From: Neobacillus mesonae
Lineage (GTDB): Bacteria; Bacillota; Bacilli; Bacillales; Cytobacillaceae
Reading direction: 5' to 3'
Assembly: GCF_001636315.1 (NCBI RefSeq)
Contig: NZ_KV440949.1
Span: 5,412,084 to 5,476,083 of the forward strand
DNA length: 64,000 nt
Made by a program: the position numbers and the translations under genes
In this document: piece by piece, positions 25,829 to 34,178 of the stretch
How the letters are laid out: the number at the start of each line of letters is the position of its first letter
Numbering within the stretch: position 1 is the first letter of the stretch
The notes under the pieces: generated by a model
Databases searched by the model: none
What the model saw: the letters and a program-made list of their open reading frames with translations, nothing else
Told to the model about the DNA's origin: nothing

Positions 25829-26404
25829 CTAAGGTCGGGGCAATACAGTATAGGTATTCGATTGCCCTTCCGTTACGACATTAAAATAAGTCATTTCGAT
25901 ATTAGGAAATTTAACGGCGTAAGAGATTCCCCCTCCCTTGTCTTTCACTCCGCTAACGGTCACTTTACTAGGTACAAGGATGCTAATCGCTGCAGCCTTG
26001 TCTGATAGTATCAATTTTTCTTTTATAGGGACACCATTAATCGTTATGGCTACTTCATCCAAGTCCACTTTGTTAAAATCCCAAATCAACATCCGCGCCT
26101 CCCCGTCATCTGGTCCAGCGTTTGACACTTTAAAATCTCTTGCTTGAATATTTGCATTGGTTTCATCCTCAAATAATGTCTCTTCAGCAATAGTTGCTTT
26201 ACTGATTCGATTTGCCACCACTTCATCTGCCTTACCTTCATCACTGAAACTGGCAGTAAGGAAACTGCCAAGTATAGCCACCGCAATAATTATCATTGTG
26301 GCCCAACCGAGCGATTTACGGATGAACGAAAGTAAAAAACAGCCGCTGTAGTATGCAGCTGTTTTTTGTTCTAAAGTTTTTCTACTTTTTATTGATAAGA
26401 TCAT
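25829..26404 (-). CDS. Membrane-anchored protein of unknown function
   Basis: Up to 191 aa; one transmembrane segment (about residues 35-52) preceded by FIRKSLGW, then an extracellular-type domain with no recognised family. The first 36 codons are doubtful: they contain the terminator hairpin of the upstream MFS gene (26339-26362), the AGG ahead of the 26404 ATG is weak, and an internal ATG at 26296 has no ribosome site. The domain itself reads as real coding sequence. Confidence 0.6.
   Translation of the reverse strand: MILSIKSRKTLEQKTAAYYSGCFLLSFIRKSLGWATMIIIAVAILGSFLTASFSDEGKADEVVANRISKATIAEETLFEDETNANIQARDFKVSNAGPDDGEARMLIWDFNKVDLDEVAITINGVPIKEKLILSDKAAAISILVPSKVTVSGVKDKGGGISYAVKFPNIEMTYFNVVTEGQSNTYTVLPRP
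26339..26362 (-). terminator. Terminator-like hairpin after the MFS gene
   Basis: ACAGCTGC pairs with GCGGCTGT (one G-U), flanked by six A and six T. It lies inside the N-terminal part of the annotated ORF at 25829-26404. Confidence 0.65.
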
Positions 26405-26409
26405 TTAAC

Positions 26410-27699
26410 CTAAATTTGACTTGATATATCCGTCCCATGATGTTCGGTTTCATCTTCCAATTTTTTGGACGGGTCAATCGTTAGTGTTACAAATACACCG
26501 ATTAACAATAACAAGACAGACATAATAAATGGAACCTGCCAGTTACCGGAAAGGGAAATTAAAAATCCAAATGCAACCGGGGACAACATACCGGCCACAC
26601 CAAATCCGGTGTTCATCATCCCGCTTGCTGTTCCTGAATAATTTGGTGCGATATCCATGGGAATCGCCCATAGATTTGCATTACAAAGCTCAAGGAAAAA
26701 GAAAGCTAAACTCATTGAGATGGCAATCAACGTAAGATTATGCACAAATAATGTCGGTAATAAAAAGATAAAGGAACCGGTTAAACCTACTACAAGTATG
26801 GAACGGCGGGCAAGCTTCAGGTTATTTGTCCTCACGTAAATCTTGTCTGATAATACCCCTCCAAGTGTATCTCCAATGACGCCAGACAAAAGAATACCTG
26901 CGGCAAATAAAGCCGATTTCTTAATATCCAAATTATAAGCAGTAAATAAAAACGACGGTAGCCAGGTTAAATATACCCATAGGGTCCATCCGTAACAAAA
27001 ATCGACAAAGGTAACGGGGAGAATTCGTTTGCATAGTTTTTTCCAAGGAATAATCTTCTTGCTTTGCTGGCTCTTCTCTTCATAAACAGGTAATTGGGCT
27101 AATTCCTCTTGAGTTATTTTGGGATGGTCTTTTGGATTATCCTTAAAATACCAATGCCAGACCACCATCCACAAAATACTAATGGCACCCATGATAAAAA
27201 ATGATTCTCTCCAGCCGAAGGCCACGATGAGTAAGGCGATAACTGGAGGTGCTACTGCATTTCCAAGCCGTGATGCTGAATGGACAATCCCTTGGGCAAA
27301 CCCGAATTTCTCTTTTGGCAGCCATTGTGCCATTGCCTTTGTGGCTGTAGGAAATGCGGCTCCTTCTCCAAAACCAAGACCTATTCTTACTAAAACAGCA
27401 CTAACCATTCCTGTTACCAGCCCAGTTAATGCAGTAGTAATAGACCAAATGAGTCCTACAAATGTAAGGGTCTTCTTAGCCCCTGTCTTATCCCCAATCC
27501 AGCCGCCAAATATCTGAAGAAGTGCATAAGGATAGGCAAAGGCAGATAAAACCAATCCCATTTGAGTTGTCGATAAACCTAAATCTTCTTTCATAAATGG
27601 AGCTGCTGTGGCAATATTAACCCGATCGATATAGGTAATGAAGTACATAGCACATAAAAGAAATAACACCTTATTTCCAACCGTGATTTTTTTCTTCAT
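26410..27699 (-). CDS. MFS transporter, anion:cation symporter type (SauU-like)
   Basis: 429-aa major-facilitator protein with 12 predicted helices. FITYIDRVNIATAAPFM and the GGWIGDKTGAKK loop between helices 2 and 3 are typical of the anion:cation symporter family that imports hexuronates, tartrate, phthalate and, in sulfoacetate users, sulfoacetate (SauU). It lies 132 bp downstream of an acyl-CoA ligase pair and an acylating aldehyde dehydrogenase, so an acid substrate of that pathway is likely. A cre-like site and a small hairpin in the gap suggest its own promoter. Strong GGGGGAAAGG ribosome site. Confidence 0.82.
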   Translation of the reverse strand: MKKKITVGNKVLFLLCAMYFITYIDRVNIATAAPFMKEDLGLSTTQMGLVLSAFAYPYALLQIFGGWIGDKTGAKKTLTFVGLIWSITTALTGLVTGMVSAVLVRIGLGFGEGAAFPTATKAMAQWLPKEKFGFAQGIVHSASRLGNAVAPPVIALLIVAFGWRESFFIMGAISILWMVVWHWYFKDNPKDHPKITQEELAQLPVYEEKSQQSKKIIPWKKLCKRILPVTFVDFCYGWTLWVYLTWLPSFLFTAYNLDIKKSALFAAGILLSGVIGDTLGGVLSDKIYVRTNNLKLARRSILVVGLTGSFIFLLPTLFVHNLTLIAISMSLAFFFLELCNANLWAIPMDIAPNYSGTASGMMNTGFGVAGMLSPVAFGFLISLSGNWQVPFIMSVLLLLIGVFVTLTIDPSKKLEDETEHHGTDISSQI

Positions 27700-27743
27700 A
27701 CCTTTCCCCCTATAATTGGATTCGCCTTACTTAACAGCCGAAA

Positions 27744-27759
27744 ATTAAAACGCTTACAT
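27744..27759 (-). promoter_or_regulatory. cre-like site upstream of the MFS gene
   Basis: Minus strand ATGTAAGCGTTTTAAT matches the CcpA consensus WTGNNARCGNWWWCAW at 15 of 16 positions. It lies 45 bp before the MFS start codon. A weaker relative sits at 27817-27831 near the end of the ligase gene. Confidence 0.5.
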
Positions 27760-27831
27760 TCCATCTATTAAAAAGGAAGGTAATATTCCTTTCAAAAGGA
27801 TCTGGAATACCACCCTCTTAAGCGCTTACAA

Positions 27832-28722
27832 CTAAATCTTTGACGTCAAAACAGATTCTAATAGGATACCAACCTGTCTTGGCCTTTCTGCAACAAGTGC
27901 CCCAGCATTTTTTAAGGCAAATATTTTGTCTTTTACCGTTCCTTTCCCGGCTGTGATAATGGCTCCGGCATGCCCCATTTTTTTCCCTTTTGGAGCCGTT
28001 CTTCCCCCTAAAAAGGCTACTAACGGTTTCGTGAAAATTTTCTTTTCTATCGCTTCCGCCACTTCTTCTTCCATTGTTCCGCCAAGTTCCCCAATCAAAA
28101 CAACCGCATCCGTATCCGGGTCCTCCTGAAATAATGGGAGCACCTCGGCAAATCGGGTTAATGGCACAGGGTCGCCGCCGATTCCAATCAGTGAGGAGGC
28201 TCCAAAGCCAGTCCTTACTACCTCGGCTGTTATTTCATTTGTCAAAGAACCGCTTCGTGTCATGATACCGATTCGCCCCGGACGATAAACACGTTCTAAC
28301 CAATATGGAAAAAATCCCATCATGGCCTGACCCATGGAAATGATACCGGAAGTGTTTCCGCCTATAACCATAGCACCAGCATTTAAAGCCGCTTTCCTCA
28401 TTTGGATGGCATCGTGCAGTGGAATGCCGTCACACAAAATAACTACTTTTTTTATCCCAGCTTCAAGTGCTTCCAATAAGGCTTCCTTCGCAAAACGAGG
28501 GGGTACAAACAGAAGTGATGCGTCAACCGGAATATTTCTTACAGCTCTTTTAACAGTATGAAAAACTGGAACCCCCGCAACATTCTGTCCTTCTCTTCCC
28601 GGGGTCACTCCTGCGACAACATTTGTTCCGTAATCCATCATATGCTTTGTCCAGAAGCTCCCTTCCTTCCCGGTAATCCCCTGAACTAATACACGTGTGG
28701 ACTGATCCAAGATAATACTCAC
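27832..28722 (-). CDS. ADP-forming acyl-CoA ligase, alpha subunit (SauD/SucD-like)
   Basis: 296-aa homologue of succinyl-CoA synthetase alpha: an N-terminal CoA-binding Rossmann domain (VQGITGKEGSFWTKHM) and a ligase domain with the phospho-accepting His251 in MGHAGAIITAGKG. With the beta subunit upstream it should activate an acid to its CoA thioester, or run in reverse. The start is a GTG whose GTGA overlaps the beta-subunit stop, so the two are translationally coupled. Housekeeping sucCD normally stands elsewhere; with the acylating dehydrogenase, MFS anion carrier and LysR gene here, sulfoacetate-CoA ligase is the best guess, with malate or another acid as alternatives. Confidence 0.72.
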   Translation of the reverse strand: MSIILDQSTRVLVQGITGKEGSFWTKHMMDYGTNVVAGVTPGREGQNVAGVPVFHTVKRAVRNIPVDASLLFVPPRFAKEALLEALEAGIKKVVILCDGIPLHDAIQMRKAALNAGAMVIGGNTSGIISMGQAMMGFFPYWLERVYRPGRIGIMTRSGSLTNEITAEVVRTGFGASSLIGIGGDPVPLTRFAEVLPLFQEDPDTDAVVLIGELGGTMEEEVAEAIEKKIFTKPLVAFLGGRTAPKGKKMGHAGAIITAGKGTVKDKIFALKNAGALVAERPRQVGILLESVLTSKI

Positions 28723-29843
28723 TGTTTCATACCTCCTGATAGGGCAATGGCTTTAATAACCGCTTGTTCAGTATCAATTAATGGCTCAATGTTCATACTT
28801 CGCAGCAGTTCATGTGCTTTTTCTTCCCCCGTTCCTCGCACAGCAGCAACTATTGGAAACGGTGGCTTCAGTTCTTTAATGGCTTCCACGATTCCTTCGG
28901 CCATGACATCAGCTCTGGCAATCGTCCCAAACGTGACAATTAACAAGACATTAATATCATTTTTCATCATAATTTCCATTGCTTTTTTGGCTTTATGATA
29001 ATTAGGACCGCCAAACTCCAGGTAGTTAGCTACACTTCCACCGTAATCATTTACGAGATCAAACACAGTGTTTGTTAATCCGGCACCGGCACACATTAAC
29101 CCAATATTGCCATCAAATTGAATGTAGGGAATCCCTTCTTCAGCCGCTTCATATTCTGCATCGTTTTCGTAATAAGCTCTTGTCACCTGAAATTGGGGAT
29201 GTCTAAACAAAGCATTATCATCAATACTTATTTTCCCGTCTCCGGCTATTAATCTTCCATCTTTTGTAACGATCAATGGATTAATTTCCACCAATTCCGC
29301 TTCGTGGTTTCTAAATACATGATATAAATCTGTTAAAATCTTTGTCCCAGCACTCATTAATTGATCATCTAGTCCCATCTCATAAAGCAGTCCACGAACC
29401 TGATAGGTCTGGATGCCTTCTGAGAGGTCAATATAGGTTTTATGGATTTTTTCCGGGATGTTTTTGGCAATCTCCTCTATATCTATTCCCCCTTCTGCAC
29501 ATGCCATTATCATCGCGGTGCCTGACACCGGGTCTGCCGTAATGGAGACGTAGAGCTCCTTGTCGATTTGAAGGGCTTCTTCAATTAGCAGTCCAGACAT
29601 ATTTTTCGCTTTTGAAAAAATAGCTTCTGCTTGACTGTGCGCCTCCTCCGGATTAGAAACAAGCTTGATTAGTCCCGCTTTTCCTCTTCCCCCTTGCAGC
29701 ACTTGGGCTTTTAGAACACAGGGAAATCCTATCTGATTGACTGCTTCTCCAATTTCATCGGGACTTTCAATGAACGTACGATGTGGAACTGGCATTTGAA
29801 TTTGTTCAAACAGTTCTTTTGCTTGGTATTCAAATAATTTCAT
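28719..29843 (-). CDS. ADP-forming acyl-CoA ligase, beta subunit (SauC/SucC-like)
   Basis: 374-aa ATP-grasp subunit from the ATG at 29843; an in-frame GTG two codons upstream is closer to the GAGGTG ribosome site and is less likely. KLFEYQAKELF at the N-terminus, LKAQVLQGGRGKAGLI for nucleotide binding, VEINPLIVT for Mg binding and GAGLTNTVFD near the C-terminus are standard for the succinyl-CoA synthetase beta family. It couples ATP hydrolysis to thioester formation with the alpha subunit. Second gene of the operon, 14 bp after the acylating dehydrogenase. Confidence 0.75.
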   Translation of the reverse strand: MKLFEYQAKELFEQIQMPVPHRTFIESPDEIGEAVNQIGFPCVLKAQVLQGGRGKAGLIKLVSNPEEAHSQAEAIFSKAKNMSGLLIEEALQIDKELYVSITADPVSGTAMIMACAEGGIDIEEIAKNIPEKIHKTYIDLSEGIQTYQVRGLLYEMGLDDQLMSAGTKILTDLYHVFRNHEAELVEINPLIVTKDGRLIAGDGKISIDDNALFRHPQFQVTRAYYENDAEYEAAEEGIPYIQFDGNIGLMCAGAGLTNTVFDLVNDYGGSVANYLEFGGPNYHKAKKAMEIMMKNDINVLLIVTFGTIARADVMAEGIVEAIKELKPPFPIVAAVRGTGEEKAHELLRSMNIEPLIDTEQAVIKAIALSGGMKQ

Positions 29844-29857
29844 TGTCACACCTCACT

Positions 29858-31294
29858 TTATTTGCCGTATTTATTCCAATAATTGCCCCACAAGTCTTCT
29901 TCTGTTGGAATGACTTCCGGAATAATTCGGGAGACCCTGGTGATATTTAGAAAATGTTTATAGGATAAATTTTCTCCGATGTTATTACCGCCCCACGAGC
30001 CACCGCCCATTGAAAGGGTGAAATTTAACCCGTTATTAAAATTACCGCCATTGCCAAACACTTGGACCTGGTTAATTAACAGCCTGCAAACATCCATTTC
30101 ATATCCAATTTGCTCAATATGCTTTTCATCAGTAGAATGCAGACCGCAAGAATGCCCCCTTCCTTGATAATTTAAAATTTCCTTTGAAATTTTAATTGCT
30201 TCTTGAAAGTCGGCTGCTTTATACACTGTTAACACAACGGCTAATTTTTCACCGGAAAAAGGATAATCCTTTCCGATTCCCGTCTCCTCCACCATAAAGA
30301 AATTTGCCGTTTGAGCATCCGGATGATTCAGTCCAGCCTCTTGGGCAATGACAATAGGGTCTTTTGCTAATGTACGGGAATTTCTTTTTCCATCTACCCA
30401 CATCGCTTGTTGTAATCGATGTTTTTCCTCAGCATTACAAAGATATCCACCTTGTCTTTTTAGTGCATTAATCATTTGATCATAAACCGCAGCTTCAATC
30501 ACAACTGAGTTATCGTTGGAGCAGCTCGTGGCATTGTCGAAAGTTTTACTTAGGAAAATTTTACGTGCAGTCTCTTCGATATTGGCTGTAAGGTCGACTA
30601 TTGACACGACGTTGCCGGCTCCTACACAGGCATTGGGTTTTCCGCTTGTCTGTCCATTATGAACGTTATTAGCAGAACCAGTTACCGTTACAAAATCAGC
30701 CTGACTCATTAATTCCTTTGTAATTGCTTTATTCACTGGGGCAGGGAGTATTTGGAATAGATCTTTAGGTGCACCGATTTTTTCGAATTCTTCATGAATA
30801 TAGTTGAGAAGTAGTTGACTTGTGGAATGTCCTTTAGGTGATGGAGCGATGATAATGGCATTGCGTCCTTTTAGTGCCATCATCGCGATATTGGCTGGTG
30901 TAGCGCCTGGGTTAGTGGAAGGTACGACCGCAGCTACCACTCCAACCGGTTTGGCGATTTCCGTGATCCCCTTTGCAACGTCAGTATTTATGATTCCGAC
31001 AGACTTAGCTCCTTTAAGGTCCCTCAGTGTCCCCATTGTTTTGCGTCGCTTTTTGAGGACCTTATCTTCATAACGGCCTAAACCTGTATCTCTTAAGGCT
31101 AATTCAGCCAGTGATTCTGCATGTCCGGGTTTATAGATTGCCCAAGCAACCGCTTGAACTACCTCATCGACTTGCTCTTGGCTGTAATGATAAAAAATCT
31201 TCATCGCTTCTCTTGCTTTTTTAACCATTTCTCCAACTGTTTCTTGAACGCTAACCTCGGATGATTGCTTTTCTCGATTTTTTACTTCCTCCAT
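29858..31294 (-). CDS. CoA-acylating aldehyde dehydrogenase (SauS-like)
   Basis: 478-aa member of the acylating aldehyde dehydrogenase group (EutE, PduP, AdhE N-domain, SauS). The nucleophile is Cys258 in DNATSCSNDNS; VPSTNPGATPANIA at about 124-137 and GGGSWGGNN near the C-terminus are typical. There is no microcompartment targeting peptide or shell gene nearby, which argues against EutE/PduP roles. Together with the ADP-forming ligase pair, the SauU-like carrier and a LysR regulator, it fits reduction of sulfoacetyl-CoA to sulfoacetaldehyde. No xsc gene is in the window, so that fate is unconfirmed. GGAGGG ribosome site; first gene of the operon. Confidence 0.72.
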   Translation of the reverse strand: MEEVKNREKQSSEVSVQETVGEMVKKAREAMKIFYHYSQEQVDEVVQAVAWAIYKPGHAESLAELALRDTGLGRYEDKVLKKRRKTMGTLRDLKGAKSVGIINTDVAKGITEIAKPVGVVAAVVPSTNPGATPANIAMMALKGRNAIIIAPSPKGHSTSQLLLNYIHEEFEKIGAPKDLFQILPAPVNKAITKELMSQADFVTVTGSANNVHNGQTSGKPNACVGAGNVVSIVDLTANIEETARKIFLSKTFDNATSCSNDNSVVIEAAVYDQMINALKRQGGYLCNAEEKHRLQQAMWVDGKRNSRTLAKDPIVIAQEAGLNHPDAQTANFFMVEETGIGKDYPFSGEKLAVVLTVYKAADFQEAIKISKEILNYQGRGHSCGLHSTDEKHIEQIGYEMDVCRLLINQVQVFGNGGNFNNGLNFTLSMGGGSWGGNNIGENLSYKHFLNITRVSRIIPEVIPTEEDLWGNYWNKYGK

Positions 31295-31400
31295 GGATTT
31301 CCCTCCATCTAGTTCATGGTTTACTTACTCAGCTTTAAAGGTTGAGCTTGTAGTTTTAATATTACTGGATGGAGTTCAATAATTTCAACGAATTTCAAAC

Positions 31401-31438
31401 ATTCAATATATTCAGATATAATATCCGATTTATCTGAA
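31401..31438 (-). promoter_or_regulatory. Putative LysR operator upstream of the SauS-like gene
   Basis: ATTCAATATATTCAGAT (31401-31417) is repeated exactly in front of the LysR gene at 32513-32529. At this site it continues into an inverted repeat TTCAGAT-N14-ATCTGAA ending at 31438. Position is 107-144 bp upstream of the start codon. Confidence 0.65.
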
Positions 31439-31478
31439 ATATTTATGAATCGTTCCTGACTGACCAATAGATCTAACA

Positions 31479-31511
31479 ACAAAAAAGAGACCCACTAAAA
31501 AAGCTGGTCCC
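31479..31511 (-). terminator. Terminator of the LysR gene
   Basis: On the minus strand GGGACC pairs with GGTCTC-type bases (one G-U) and is followed by six T; 23 bp after the LysR stop. Confidence 0.65.
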
Positions 31512-31533
31512 AATGTCATTTATTGTCCTATCT

Positions 31534-32439
31534 TCACGATGGACATTCCTTATGGATAAATGATAGAAATGTTTCGCCGGCGGGTGTTAATTTTTTCTCA
31601 TCATATACTGAATAAAAGTATCTCTTTAAATTTAACCCTTGAATCGATATTTGTCGGAGTGTTTTTAATGACAGTTCGTGTTGGACTGACGCTTTGGAAA
31701 TGATCGAAAGACCAAATCCAGCTTCTACGGCTGATTTGATGGATTGGGTATTATCAAGTTCAAAGATAATATTTAATTTGGCAGGATCAATATGATTTTT
31801 GATTAATTGTTCTTCAAATAATTGTCTCGTTCCCGAGCCTGCTTCGCGGCAAATAAAGGGTAAGCTATAAATCTGATCAAGGCGTAAGCTGCTACTTTGA
31901 TCCATCACGTGATGAAGGGCAAAATCATTCGCCGCAATAATGATTAATTCGTCTTCAAAAAAGATACGCTGACGATATTCAGGGTAGTTTATCGTGGATT
32001 GAACAAATCCCATCTGAATTTTCCCATTAATCAGCTTTTCAATTACCTGATCTGAATTATTAATGTCCAATACAATTTGTACGTGAGGAAATTCCTTTTT
32101 GAAATTTCCTATCAACTGAGGTAAAATATGCTCTCCCAACGTCATACTGGCACCAATATTTAATACACCATGCGTAGAGTTAGAAAGCAAGGTTAAATCT
32201 TTCTGGGTTTGATGAATAATAGTAAATATTTTTTCAGCCGATTGATATAAAATCTCTCCAGCTTGGGTTAAATCTACTTTTCTAGTCGTTCTCTTAAATA
32301 GTTTTGTTTGAACTGATTCTTCTAGCTGCCGAATTTGAAGGCTGATATTTGGCTGAGACATATGCAGGTTTTTTGCTGCTTTTGAAAAACTCTTTTCCCG
32401 TGCTACCATATGGAATACTTTCAGATGTTCAAAATTCAT
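31534..32439 (-). CDS. LysR-family transcriptional regulator
   Basis: 301-aa LysR regulator from the ATG at 32439, the usual family start (MNFEHLKVFHMVAREKSFSKAA) preceded by AAAGGATT; the frame opens at 32499. An N-terminal winged helix-turn-helix with SQPNISLQIRQLEE is followed by a periplasmic-binding-like effector domain. It lies on the same strand upstream of the acylating dehydrogenase/acyl-CoA ligase operon but is separated from it by a terminator. A 17-nt sequence shared between its own promoter region and that of the operon suggests it controls both. The effector is unknown; the pathway acid or its CoA ester is likely. Confidence 0.88.
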   Translation of the reverse strand: MNFEHLKVFHMVAREKSFSKAAKNLHMSQPNISLQIRQLEESVQTKLFKRTTRKVDLTQAGEILYQSAEKIFTIIHQTQKDLTLLSNSTHGVLNIGASMTLGEHILPQLIGNFKKEFPHVQIVLDINNSDQVIEKLINGKIQMGFVQSTINYPEYRQRIFFEDELIIIAANDFALHHVMDQSSSLRLDQIYSLPFICREAGSGTRQLFEEQLIKNHIDPAKLNIIFELDNTQSIKSAVEAGFGLSIISKASVQHELSLKTLRQISIQGLNLKRYFYSVYDEKKLTPAGETFLSFIHKECPS

Positions 32440-32512
32440 CCCTTGTAATCCTTTCTTGTGTATTAACGATAAATATAGATGATAGTAACATTTTAACAAC
32501 CATTATTTTATT

Positions 32513-32529
32513 ATTCAATATATTCAGAT
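32513..32529 (-). promoter_or_regulatory. Putative autoregulatory LysR site
   Basis: Exact second copy of ATTCAATATATTCAGAT, 74-90 bp upstream of the LysR start codon. A chance 17-nt match between two neighbouring promoters is unlikely even in A/T-rich DNA. Confidence 0.6.
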
Positions 32530-32746
32530 CATTACTTAGGTTGATTGCTTTTTCCCAATACATTATACTTTAATCCCATCTGACATTCTGACAGATGCAG
32601 CAGATTTTAAATTAGCAATATTTTTTACATCAAAATAGCAGCCTCAGCAGATTTCGACAACATACGCTGTATAAAAATTCAAACTCTTATGATATATTTT
32701 CTTTATAATAGCTTGTTATGTATGATTCTATCAGGAATAAAACCAT

Positions 32747-33925
32747 ATGCTTAAAAATCCCATGTTTTTTCAAACAGAAAGCGGGCTTGTTATGGAGGTA
32801 AAACTACAAAAAGTCAACGGTTATAATACATTGGTACATATACTTAAAACCAATGAACAAGCATTTTTAGAATTATGGGAAGAACAAATCATTGTCCACA
32901 AAAATCAAGATAAAATTGAATTGATTAGAAAAAACGGCCGTTTAATGTATGAGTTAATAACGAATTCAATTATAGACAATATGTCAAAGAATGATCTTAA
33001 AATATTGGCTTTCAAAGTGGCTAAGGAGCGAGTTGAAGCCGGTATCAACATTGGGGAATTTGTTTATAATGTGAATCTTGGCAGGAGTATTATTGTAAGA
33101 TGTGTAAATCATTCTGGAATCGCAATGAAAGAGTTACAATCAATCGTCGACTTAATTAATAACCAGTTTGATTTATTCTGTTATTATGCTGTTTCAAAAT
33201 ACACTGAATTAAAAGATATGAAACTAAAAGAAAAAAACGTATATATTTCACAAACCCATAAGGACCGATTATCCATTCTTGGACAAATGTCTTCTAGCTT
33301 TGTTCATGAATTCCGAAACCCTCTTACTTCGGTGATTGGATTTATCAAGCTATTAAAAAACGATCATCCACGATTACCATATTTGGATGTTATTAGTAAA
33401 GAGCTTGACCAGCTGAAATTTAGAATAACTCAATTCCTTCACACCTCAAAAATGAATACCGTAAATGAAAGTAAAAACGAAGAGATTAAGATTAAATTTT
33501 TAATAGAAGAAGTAATTGATTTCTTATATCCAAGTATTGTTAATAGTAATATTCAAGTGACTTCTAATATTGATGCCAATACCAAAGTAACCGGTGATAG
33601 AAATGAATTAAAGCAAGTTTTCCTAAACCTATTAATGAATGCTGTTGATGCAGTAAGTGAAGAAGAAAACCAGAGAAAAATTAGCATCCATACAAATGTT
33701 GATGATGATCAAATCAGAATTGTTATTTCTAACAATGGTCCTACTATAAATGAAGATGCTGTCAAATTTATTTTTGAACCATTTTATACTACAAAGAAGT
33801 TAGGTACGGGAATCGGCTTATTCGTTGTTAAGAATATTGTAGAAAGACACAGCGGAAAAATCACATGCGAATCTAATGATGATTTAACAACGTTTCAAAT
33901 CACTTTACCAATATATTATAAGTAA
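32747..33925 (+). CDS. Orphan sensor histidine kinase
   Basis: 392-aa soluble histidine kinase. The N-terminal 160 residues form an all-helical region without membrane segments, possibly an RsbR-type sensor module. The H-box is SSSFVHEFRNPLTSVIGF, very like Bacillus KinA-E sporulation kinases, followed by N-box NLLMNAVDAV, FEPFYTTK and GTGIGLFVVKNIV of the ATPase domain. No response regulator gene is adjacent, so it may feed the Spo0 phosphorelay or another shared partner. Start at 32747 has AGGAA at 9 nt; an internal ATG 15 codons on is possible. Confidence 0.88.
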   Translation: MLKNPMFFQTESGLVMEVKLQKVNGYNTLVHILKTNEQAFLELWEEQIIVHKNQDKIELIRKNGRLMYELITNSIIDNMSKNDLKILAFKVAKERVEAGINIGEFVYNVNLGRSIIVRCVNHSGIAMKELQSIVDLINNQFDLFCYYAVSKYTELKDMKLKEKNVYISQTHKDRLSILGQMSSSFVHEFRNPLTSVIGFIKLLKNDHPRLPYLDVISKELDQLKFRITQFLHTSKMNTVNESKNEEIKIKFLIEEVIDFLYPSIVNSNIQVTSNIDANTKVTGDRNELKQVFLNLLMNAVDAVSEEENQRKISIHTNVDDDQIRIVISNNGPTINEDAVKFIFEPFYTTKKLGTGIGLFVVKNIVERHSGKITCESNDDLTTFQITLPIYYK

Positions 33926-34070
33926 GTTGAATATTATTTTAGCTAATTAGTTTGCATTTGCTACTAATTGATTTGGTTTATCTGCCAATATTTACGATAA
34001 TAAACAAAAAGGTTTGCATATGTACACCGTTTTGTTGTCATATGCAGACCTAATGAAACAAGTTTTTTAT

Positions 34071-34112
34071 GAAATTAAAGAAAAAAGACCGAACATACAG
34101 CAAAATGTCCGG
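34071..34112 (-). terminator. Terminator of the DUF4317 gene (short copy of the repeated element)
   Basis: On the minus strand ACCGGACAT pairs with ATGTTCGGT (one mismatch), followed by TTTTTTC. The segment matches the terminator end of the elements at 35742 and 44541. Confidence 0.7.
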
Positions 34113-34178
34113 TAAGAAGATAAATGCTGCATTGTTTTCCCTATTTACATAATGAATAAACTCAGTAATTAATATGGA

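Noticed and set aside
26410-31294. Ethanolamine or propanediol use as the role of the acylating dehydrogenase operon
   Set aside because: No shell protein, lyase, or encapsulation peptide is present, and the ADP-forming ligase is not part of those pathways.
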